A stretch of 5,011 bases of DNA from Candidatus Delongbacteria bacterium. GTDB taxonomy: Bacteria > Delongbacteria > UBA4055. Each line of letters starts with the position of its first letter. Position 1 is the first letter of the stretch. Positions 1 through 5,011 of this stretch are shown here, piece after piece. Location: NCBI GenBank assembly GCA_016938535.1, contig JAFGUL010000087.1, positions 1 to 5,011 of the forward strand, in the 5' to 3' direction. The translations under genes and the position numbers were made by a program. The notes beneath the pieces were generated by a model, which searched no databases, was not told where the DNA came from, and saw nothing but the letters and a program-made list of their open reading frames with translations.

Positions 1-126
1 GTCAGTGCTTACGAACTCGGAGTTAACAGCTATATCGTGAAACCGATAGATTTTCAGAAATTCAGTAATTCGATAAAGGAAATCGGATATTACTGGCTGG
101 TTTTAAATAAAACGGTTCAAAAATAA
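1..126 (+). CDS. Single-domain response regulator (Rcp1/CheY-like), C-terminal end only
   Basis: The window opens inside this gene: frame 1 is open from base 1 and gives 41 residues before TAA at 124-126. The visible part is the end of a receiver domain. It has the helix-4/beta-5 region YELGVNSYIVKPID, in which the Lys-Pro pair (bases 40-45) is the conserved switch lysine and cis-proline, then a final amphipathic helix and an aromatic tail (GYYWLVLN). That tail resembles the end of Rcp1-type regulators that partner phytochrome-like kinases, and the protein stops about where a stand-alone receiver would, so no output domain follows. The phosphoacceptor Asp lies upstream and cannot be checked. 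The 12-bp gap to the next kinase suggests co-transcription with it. I infer that it accepts phosphate from one of the neighbouring HDLQEP-type kinases. An N-terminal extra domain outside the window cannot be excluded. Confidence 0.9.
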   Translation, partial: VSAYELGVNSYIVKPIDFQKFSNSIKEIGYYWLVLNKTVQK

Positions 127-130
127 AAGG
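126..130 (+). promoter_or_regulatory. Ribosome binding site of the receiver-PAS kinase
   Basis: AAAGG lies 8 bases before the ATG at 139 and overlaps the stop codon of the preceding regulator. It supports the chosen start and leaves no space for a separate promoter in the 12-bp gap. Confidence 0.6.
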
Positions 131-138
131 TAATTATT

Positions 139-1635
139 ATGGAAAAACTTAAGATATTGATTCTTGAGGATAATGAAAGCGATCTTGATCTTGTTCTGTA
201 TGAACTTAAAAAGCTTAAATCGGAAAAAGAGATCATAGTATCTAAGAATAGGGAAGAGTTCATAAAAGCATTGAATGAACATGAACCGGATATTGTCCTT
301 TCCGATTTCAACCTGCCTGACATTGACGGAACTGAATCACTTAAGATGTTAAGAGAAAAAAGCGATGATATACCTTTCATACTGGTTTCAGCCACGATCG
401 GAGAAGAAAAAGCAGTAGAGCTTATGCGTAACGGCGGTAATGATTTTATTATGAAAGACAAGCTAAAAAAACTGACACTTACGATCGAAAGAGAACTGAA
501 AGAGTTTAAGAACAGAAAAAAAGCGAAATATGATCATGCCGAACTACTAAAACTTACAGCGGCAGTAAATCAGAGTCCTTCAATAATTCTTCTGACAGAT
601 ACTCAGGGAATTGTAGAATATGTGAATCCGAGATTTACAGAGGTCACAGGTTATACTCTCGAAGAAATTCTGAAAAGAAATCCGAGTGTTCTTAAATCAG
701 GAGAAATGACTGACGGCGAATACGCAGATCTCTGGCAAACTATTACATCGGGAAAGGTCTGGAAAGGTGAATTCAGGAACAAAAAAAAGAGCGGCGAACT
801 TTACTGGGAAGGTGCGACTGTGGGACCAGTCTTTGATGAGAATAAGAAGATAACTAATTTCCTGAAGCTCTCGCAGGACATCACAGACAAAAAACAGCTT
901 GTAAAGGAACTTTTAAAAGAAAAGGAATCACTCGAAGCATCAAATAAAGAGCTCGAGCAGTTCGCCTACATTGCATCCCATGACCTTCAGGAACCTTTAA
1001 GGATAATATCGAGTTTTGCTCAGCTTCTTGAAATGAAACACTCCGAAAGATTAAATGAGGAAGCAAAGGAATACATCAGTTTTATAATAAGCAGCGCTAA
1101 AAAAATGCAGAACCTTGTCAGAGGACTTCTTGAGTATTCAAGGATAACTTCAAGGACAAAACCGAGATCAATGATAAACCTGGCGATACCTTTAAAAGAT
1201 GCGCTTTATAATCTGAATCTTACTATACAGGAGACAGGAACTGAGATAATTGTTAAGGAATTACCGGAAGTGAAAGTTGAACCTGATCAGATAGCGCACA
1301 TTTTCCAGAATCTTATAGGTAATGCGATCAAATTCAGAAAAGAGAACGAAAAATGTATTGTCGAAATCGGTTCAGAAAAACACATATCAAAGAACGAGTG
1401 GATAATTTATGTCAAAGACAATGGGATCGGAATTGACGGAAGAGATTTCGATAAAGTATTTGTTATATTCAGAAGGCTGGCATCGGCAGCAAAGAAACCC
1501 GGTGACGGGATAGGACTGGCTCTGTGCAGAAGAATAATTGACAGGCAGGGCGGAAAAATATGGGTCGAATCTGAAGGTAAAGGCAAAGGTGCAGCTTTCA
1601 AGTTCAGTCTGCCTGTGATGAAAGGAGAAAATTAA
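139..1635 (+). CDS. Soluble sensor histidine kinase, REC-PAS-HisKA-HATPase
   Basis: This 498-residue protein has no signal peptide or membrane segment, so it should be cytoplasmic. Residues 4-120 form a receiver domain with acidic pair E10/D11, phosphoacceptor D56 (in LSDFNLP), S84 and switch lysine K106; K106 is followed by Asp instead of the usual Pro. Residues about 136-250 are a PAS domain (NPRFTEVTGYT, a WKGE motif, ending QDITDKK). A short charged helix (about 250-272) leads to a HisKA domain with H281 in the HDLQEPLR H-box. The ATPase domain (about 382-494) has the N-box (N391, N395), G1 DNGIG (427-431), an F-box near 441-447 and G2 GDGIGL (455-460), so all catalytic residues are present. 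The protein should autophosphorylate on H281; the N-terminal receiver may take phosphate from another kinase and tune activity. The PAS ligand is unknown. It ends immediately before the next kinase starts. Confidence 0.96.
   Translation: MEKLKILILEDNESDLDLVLYELKKLKSEKEIIVSKNREEFIKALNEHEPDIVLSDFNLPDIDGTESLKMLREKSDDIPFILVSATIGEEKAVELMRNGGNDFIMKDKLKKLTLTIERELKEFKNRKKAKYDHAELLKLTAAVNQSPSIILLTDTQGIVEYVNPRFTEVTGYTLEEILKRNPSVLKSGEMTDGEYADLWQTITSGKVWKGEFRNKKKSGELYWEGATVGPVFDENKKITNFLKLSQDITDKKQLVKELLKEKESLEASNKELEQFAYIASHDLQEPLRIISSFAQLLEMKHSERLNEEAKEYISFIISSAKKMQNLVRGLLEYSRITSRTKPRSMINLAIPLKDALYNLNLTIQETGTEIIVKELPEVKVEPDQIAHIFQNLIGNAIKFRKENEKCIVEIGSEKHISKNEWIIYVKDNGIGIDGRDFDKVFVIFRRLASAAKKPGDGIGLALCRRIIDRQGGKIWVESEGKGKGAAFKFSLPVMKGEN
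1622..1627 (+). promoter_or_regulatory. Ribosome binding site of the membrane-anchored kinase
   Basis: AAGGAG is a strong Shine-Dalgarno match 8 bases before the ATG at 1636. It lies inside the last codons of the upstream kinase, whose TAA (1633-1635) directly abuts the ATG. This arrangement favours translational coupling or reinitiation. Confidence 0.75.
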
Positions 1636-3198
1636 ATGTCAGGCATGACTCAGGTAATATATTACGCAGTAGATTTTCTTCTTATAGGAGCTTTGGTCTG
1701 GCTTCTTATTCTTAGAAAAAAACTTAAGGAAAACGAAAGATCTCAGACACGACTGGTGCAGAGTATCGGTGAAGGAATATCTATAGTGGACGAGGACGAG
1801 GTATTTATTTTTGCCAACAGGGCAGCTGAAAATATTCTCGAAGTTGAAGAAGGAGAGCTTATCGGTAAAAACCTGCTTGCTTTTTTAAGTCCGGTTGAAA
1901 TAGAAAAGATAAATAGTCAGACTGCTAAGAGAAGACAGGGTTTGACAGACAGATACGAGCTTAATATTGTGACAGCGAGAGGGAATACGAAAGTAATAGA
2001 AGTTACCGTCAGCCCTAATTATGATGACAGAGGCAGGTTTGTTTCAAGCTACGGGGTTTTTAGGGATATAACAGAATTTAAAAATGCTCAGATAAAGCTT
2101 AAAGAAAGTGAAGAATTATTCAAAGCTCTATTGAACAATGTTCCCCTTCCGATATTTTATAAAAGTATAGAGGGAAAGTATTTAGGATGCAACCGGGCAT
2201 TCGAAAAGTTTATTGGGAAAACTGAAGTGGAGATTATAGGGAAAACTGTTTATGATCTTGCTCCCGGGGATATTGCTCAGGTTTACAGCGAAAGAGATCT
2301 TGAGCTTTTTGTCAACGGAGGCAAACAGGTTTATGAATGGAAATATATGAAACCGGACGGAGAAGTGAGAAACATTATATTTCATAAAGCCGCTCTTACC
2401 GACTACTTCGGTAATATAACAGGTCTTATAGGAGCAATAGTTGATATAACGGATGTTAAAAGATATGAAACTATCTTACATGAACAGCAGGGAGAACTTA
2501 AAAGATCGAACAAAGACCTTGAGCAGTTTGCATATATAGTGTCGCATGATCTTCAGGAACCTCTGAGAATGGTTTCAGGATTTACCGATCTTTTGAAAAG
2601 AAAGCACGGCGGGAGTCTCAACGAAGAGGCCAATAAATATATTGATTTCGCAGTTGACGGTGCAAAGAACATGCAGACAATGATACAGGGGCTGCTTGCC
2701 TATTCAAGAGTAACCACGCAGGGAGGAACTTTTGAGAATGTGGCCTTGAATGACATTGTGGAAGGAGCTTTGAAAAATCTTGCAGGATCTGTTAAAGAAA
2801 GCGGTGCAGAAATAATGTTCTCATCGCTTCCTGTCGTTCACGGGGACAGATTTCAGCTTATTTCAGTTTTTCAGAATCTTATAGGTAACGCGATAAAATT
2901 CCGGAAACCCGGAGAAAAACCCGTCATAGAGATTTCAGGTACGGTAATGGAGAAAGGTAATGTAAGGATCAGAGTAAAAGATAACGGTATAGGGTTTGAC
3001 CCGAGACATAAAGACAATATTTTTATAATATTTCACAGGCTGCATTCTCAGTCAAAGTATGAGGGAACCGGTATAGGTTTGTCTATAGTTAAGAAGATAG
3101 TAGAAAGGCATGGCGGCACAATAAGTGTCGAATCAGAAAAAAACAGAGGAACTGAGTTCATGCTTACAGTTAAAGGGGGAAAAAATAATGAGCAGTAA
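1636..3198 (+). CDS. Membrane-anchored sensor histidine kinase, TM-PAS-PAS-HisKA-HATPase
   Basis: This 520-residue protein starts with one hydrophobic segment (about residues 7-26) followed by RKKLK, so the bulk should lie in the cytoplasm with almost nothing outside. Two PAS domains follow. PAS1 is at about 38-145 and ends FRDITEFK. PAS2 is at about 157-273 and ends IVDITDVK; its EWKYMKPDGE stretch resembles common signalling PAS folds. A charged helix (about 274-298) joins PAS2 to HisKA, with H304 in HDLQEPLR. The ATPase domain (about 403-516) has N-box N414/N418, G1 DNGIG (449-453), an F-box at 463-469 and G2 GTGIGL (477-482). All catalytic residues are intact. The catalytic half is about half identical by eye to the upstream kinase, which points to paralogy. 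It lacks its own receiver, so the receiver protein encoded immediately downstream, which overlaps it by 11 bases, is the most natural partner. The signal is probably intracellular or membrane-associated; the ligand is unknown. Confidence 0.96.
   Translation: MSGMTQVIYYAVDFLLIGALVWLLILRKKLKENERSQTRLVQSIGEGISIVDEDEVFIFANRAAENILEVEEGELIGKNLLAFLSPVEIEKINSQTAKRRQGLTDRYELNIVTARGNTKVIEVTVSPNYDDRGRFVSSYGVFRDITEFKNAQIKLKESEELFKALLNNVPLPIFYKSIEGKYLGCNRAFEKFIGKTEVEIIGKTVYDLAPGDIAQVYSERDLELFVNGGKQVYEWKYMKPDGEVRNIIFHKAALTDYFGNITGLIGAIVDITDVKRYETILHEQQGELKRSNKDLEQFAYIVSHDLQEPLRMVSGFTDLLKRKHGGSLNEEANKYIDFAVDGAKNMQTMIQGLLAYSRVTTQGGTFENVALNDIVEGALKNLAGSVKESGAEIMFSSLPVVHGDRFQLISVFQNLIGNAIKFRKPGEKPVIEISGTVMEKGNVRIRVKDNGIGFDPRHKDNIFIIFHRLHSQSKYEGTGIGLSIVKKIVERHGGTISVESEKNRGTEFMLTVKGGKNNEQ
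1654..1713 (+). other. Single N-terminal transmembrane segment
   Basis: Codons 7-26 of the kinase encode a run of about 20 hydrophobic residues (VIYYAVDFLLIGALVWLLIL) followed by a basic cluster, RKKLK. By the positive-inside rule the C-terminal side is cytoplasmic. No second membrane helix is visible, so this is an anchor and does not flank a periplasmic sensor. Confidence 0.8.
3172..3180 (+). promoter_or_regulatory. Ribosome binding site deciding the receiver protein start
   Basis: AAAGGGGGA lies 7 bases before the ATG at 3188. It favours this ATG over the in-frame ATG at 3125, which would add 21 residues that do not resemble a receiver and would overlap the kinase by 74 bases. Confidence 0.7.
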
Positions 3199-3619
3199 CA
3201 GAAAGAATTATCAGATCATGCTGGTCGAGGACAATGAAGGAGATGCGGTTCTGGCCAGAGAAGCTTTGCTTCAGATAAAGTCAGAAACAAAACTTCTTCA
3301 TGTTTACAATGGAGATGAAGCACTTGAGTATCTTTACGATGACAGGAGCGTAAAACCGGACCTTATACTTTTGGATCTCAATCTGCCGGGAATGAACGGG
3401 CTTGAACTGCTTCAGATATTAAAAAAAGATCCGGCTACAGAAAAGATCCCGGTAATAGTGTTCTCTACTTCCAACAGTGATTCCGACATCAGAGAATGTT
3501 ACCGGCATAAAGCGGACAACTATATCACAAAACCGATAGATCTTTCGGAATTTTTCGAGATTTTCAGAGAAATTGATGATTTTATGAAAAACAAAAAACG
3601 GGAATGTTATGGAGAATAA
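3188..3619 (+). CDS. Single-domain response regulator (CheY/Rcp1-like receiver)
   Basis: This protein of 143 residues consists of one receiver domain and nothing else. Visible are the acidic pair E14/D15 (MLVEDNEGD), phosphoacceptor D63 in LLDLNLPGMNG, the hydroxyl residue S93 in VIVFSTS, and K115-P116 in NYITKPIDL. All residues needed for Mg2+ binding, phosphorylation and switching are therefore present. The segment CYRHKADNYITKP resembles the Rcp1-type subgroup of stand-alone receivers, but the tail is basic and polar (KNKKRECYGE) where that group often has an aromatic tail. With no output domain it must act by phosphotransfer or protein contact. It overlaps the upstream kinase by 11 bases and the downstream kinase by 11 bases. 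I infer that it receives phosphate from the receiver-less membrane kinase and may shuttle it to other members of the cluster. The start at 3188 rests on a strong Shine-Dalgarno site and on the domain boundary. Confidence 0.95.
   Translation: MSSNRKNYQIMLVEDNEGDAVLAREALLQIKSETKLLHVYNGDEALEYLYDDRSVKPDLILLDLNLPGMNGLELLQILKKDPATEKIPVIVFSTSNSDSDIRECYRHKADNYITKPIDLSEFFEIFREIDDFMKNKKRECYGE
3600..3604 (+). promoter_or_regulatory. Weak ribosome binding site of the third kinase
   Basis: GGGAA is the best purine-rich match before the ATG at 3609, at a short spacing of 4 bases. An in-frame TGA at 3585-3587, with no other start codon between, makes 3609 the first possible start. The weak site and the overlap suggest coupling to translation of the upstream receiver gene. 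Confidence 0.45.
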
Positions 3620-5011
3620 AGTACTCAGGATCGCGATAATAGAGGACAACGAAGGTGATGCGATTCTTATAAAAGAGATGCTTTCGTCGGCTTATATGGA
3701 CATTGATCATTATTTTACTTTGGAAGAAGGTCTTGAAGCCTTTGAATTTAAAGATTACGATATAGCTATCGTTGATCTGGGACTGCCCGGATGCGTGGGA
3801 ACTGATGCCCCTGTGATGATCATGAACGAGAATCCGGGAATTCCGGTAATTGTTCTTACAGCGAGTGATGATATCAGACTTATAAGGCAGCTTTTTAAAC
3901 ATGGTGCCCAGGACTATCTTATCAAGGGTAAATTTGAAAAGGACGCACTGATAAGATCATTGAGGTACTCGATCGAAAGAAAGAAAGTAATGGATGATCT
4001 TTATGAGCAGAAAGCCTTCGCGGAAAATCTGATAGAAAATGCTCATGCGGTTGTTATAGTTCTCGATAAGGATTTCAATATAAAACTTATAAACAGATAC
4101 TTTGAAGATCTTTCAGGTTACACTTCATCCGAGATTAGGCATAAAAACTGGCTTGACCTTTTTACTGCCGGAGCTTTAAGAAATCAGATGATCTCTGTGC
4201 TTTCAGATGCACTTGAAGGGAAGATGACGCAGGAATTTGTTCAACCCGTAAAAATGAAGAACGGCTCGGTACATTACATAGAGTGGCACTATTCTGTTCA
4301 TAAAAATAAGAATTACGAAATTAGCGGTCTTCTCTGCATCGGACACGATATTACAAAAAGAAAAGAAGCCGAAGATAAATTCAGAGAAAGTGCCGACCTG
4401 TTAAAAAAGACCCAGGAAATAGCTCATGTAGGCAGCTGGTACCATGACCACAGGGATCAGAAGATGATCTGGTCGGACGAGGTTTACAGGATCTTCGGTT
4501 TCGAACCGGGAGAGATAAGGCTGTCTTATGACAAGCTCATGAGTTTTATACATGAAGAGGACAGGAATGATTTCGACAGAGCTTACAAGATAGCATACCA
4601 TAATAAAACAGGATTTGAATTTGTGCACCGCATTAAGAGAAAGGACGGTGCACAAAGAACTGTGAGACAGAAAGCTGAGCAGGAAAAAAATTCTTCGGGA
4701 AAAATTATCAGAACAATGGGCATGGTGTCCGATATAACCGAGCAGAAGGAGCTTGAGGAGCAGCTGAGGCAGAGTCAGAAGATGGAGGCTATAGGACTTC
4801 TTGCGGGGGGGATTGCTCATGATTTCAACAATCTGCTGATGGTGATCCTATGTAACTGCGACCTTATGCTGGCCAGAACGAAAAAAGACGATCCGATGAC
4901 CGAGGACATAATCGAGATCAAAAGAAGCGGGCAGCGTGCTGCCGAGCTTACAAGACAGCTTCTCGCCTTCAGCCGCAAGCAGGTGCTCCAGCCGCAGATA
5001 ATTGATCTGAA
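3609..5011 (+). CDS. Sensor histidine kinase, REC-PAS-PAS-HisKA, C-terminus cut by window end
   Basis: The frame is open from ATG 3609 to the last base, giving 467 codons with no stop, so the gene continues beyond the window. Residues 5-122 are a receiver with E12/D13, phosphoacceptor D56 in IVDLGLPG, T84 and K106; Gly follows K106 where Pro is usual. PAS1 spans about 136-254 (RYFEDLSGYTSSEI, ending GHDITKRK). PAS2 spans about 266-380 and is of the PAS_3-like type (HVGSWYHD, WSDEVYRIFGFEPGE, RIKRKDG, ending VSDITEQK). A charged coiled-coil-like helix (about 378-392) leads to HisKA with H404 in the motif GGIAHDFNNLL. This H-box differs from the HDLQEP type of the two upstream kinases. Kinases with AHDFNN often carry a C-terminal receiver as well, but that and the ATPase domain cannot be seen here. 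No membrane segment is visible, so it should be cytoplasmic. The start overlaps the upstream receiver gene by 11 bases. Confidence 0.94.
   Translation, partial: MENKVLRIAIIEDNEGDAILIKEMLSSAYMDIDHYFTLEEGLEAFEFKDYDIAIVDLGLPGCVGTDAPVMIMNENPGIPVIVLTASDDIRLIRQLFKHGAQDYLIKGKFEKDALIRSLRYSIERKKVMDDLYEQKAFAENLIENAHAVVIVLDKDFNIKLINRYFEDLSGYTSSEIRHKNWLDLFTAGALRNQMISVLSDALEGKMTQEFVQPVKMKNGSVHYIEWHYSVHKNKNYEISGLLCIGHDITKRKEAEDKFRESADLLKKTQEIAHVGSWYHDHRDQKMIWSDEVYRIFGFEPGEIRLSYDKLMSFIHEEDRNDFDRAYKIAYHNKTGFEFVHRIKRKDGAQRTVRQKAEQEKNSSGKIIRTMGMVSDITEQKELEEQLRQSQKMEAIGLLAGGIAHDFNNLLMVILCNCDLMLARTKKDDPMTEDIIEIKRSGQRAAELTRQLLAFSRKQVLQPQIIDL

Larger units (their letters stand above)
1..5011 (+). other. Probable single operon of two-component genes
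   Basis: Five genes lie on one strand, with junctions of +12, 0, -11 and -11 bases. Nothing between them could hold a terminator or a separate promoter except within coding sequence. The operon promoter and its end lie outside the window, so this is an inference from spacing only. Confidence 0.75.

Noticed and set aside
127..138. Promoter or terminator in the first gene junction
   Set aside because: The 12-bp gap holds only the ribosome binding site and an AT-rich spacer. There is no hairpin or -10/-35 pair.
117..461. Antisense open frame of 114 codons, serine-rich
   Set aside because: It is the complement of the receiver domain of kinase 1. The Ser/Leu/Ile bias is what AGA/AAA/GAT-rich coding sequence gives on the reverse strand. 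There is no recognisable domain.
1301..2893. The 17-bp exact repeat as a mobile or recombination site
   Set aside because: It sits at the conserved N-box codons of two paralogous kinases and is explained by shared coding ancestry. There are no inverted repeats or target duplications around it.
3125..3187. Earlier in-frame ATG for the stand-alone receiver, adding 21 residues
   Set aside because: It would overlap the kinase by 74 bases and lacks the strong ribosome binding site seen before 3188. The extra residues are not part of a receiver fold.
139..3198. Phytochrome or LOV photoreceptor identity for the HDLQEP-type kinases
   Set aside because: The kinase cores and Rcp1-like receivers resemble phytochrome partners, but no GAF/PHY domains and no LOV cysteine motif are present. 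Only PAS domains precede the kinase cores.
3582..3902. Antisense open frame of 106 codons across the junction of the receiver and third kinase
   Set aside because: The sense strand encodes a complete receiver domain here with E12/D13, D56, T84 and K106. The reverse frame has no ribosome binding site or domain that I can recognise.
4401..4820. Antisense open frame of 139 codons with hydrophobic stretches
   Set aside because: It lies opposite the PAS2-HisKA part of the last kinase, whose sense frame has clear conserved motifs throughout. The leucines come from reverse-complemented CAG/AAG/GAG codons.

Overview
The window is a fully coding stretch, all on the + strand, of a two-component signalling cluster from a bacterium with fairly low GC content (roughly 35-40% over most of it by eye). 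Arginine is mostly AGA/AGG and isoleucine often ATA, and Shine-Dalgarno sites are AAGG/AAGGAG-like. These traits fit a low-GC, environmental, multi-sensor bacterium. The sequence alone does not fix the phylum, and I do not assign one.

Layout: (1) 1-126, the C-terminal end of a single-domain response regulator of the Rcp1/CheY-like kind. (2) 139-1635, a soluble kinase with the order receiver-PAS-HisKA-HATPase. (3) 1636-3198, a membrane-anchored kinase with the order TM-PAS-PAS-HisKA-HATPase. (4) 3188-3619, a complete single-domain receiver protein. (5) 3609 to beyond the window end, a third kinase with the order receiver-PAS-PAS-HisKA, whose ATPase part lies outside the window. Gaps are 12 bp, 0 bp, an 11-bp overlap and another 11-bp overlap, so this looks like one translationally coupled operon. 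There is no intergenic space for a promoter or terminator inside it.

The visible genes encode four receiver domains and three histidine kinases but no DNA-binding, GGDEF/EAL, methyltransferase or other output domain. The proteins therefore most likely pass phosphate among themselves (His-Asp relay or cross-regulation) or act through protein contacts. The real output gene would lie outside the window. Kinases 2 and 3 share closely related catalytic halves (HDLQEPLR-type H-box, near-identical N-box, an exact 17-bp repeat) and look like tandem paralogues with different sensory front ends. Kinase 5 has a different H-box (AHDFNN). I see no mobile element, RNA gene or CRISPR array, and nothing that clearly amounts to an undescribed system. 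The points of interest are architectural.
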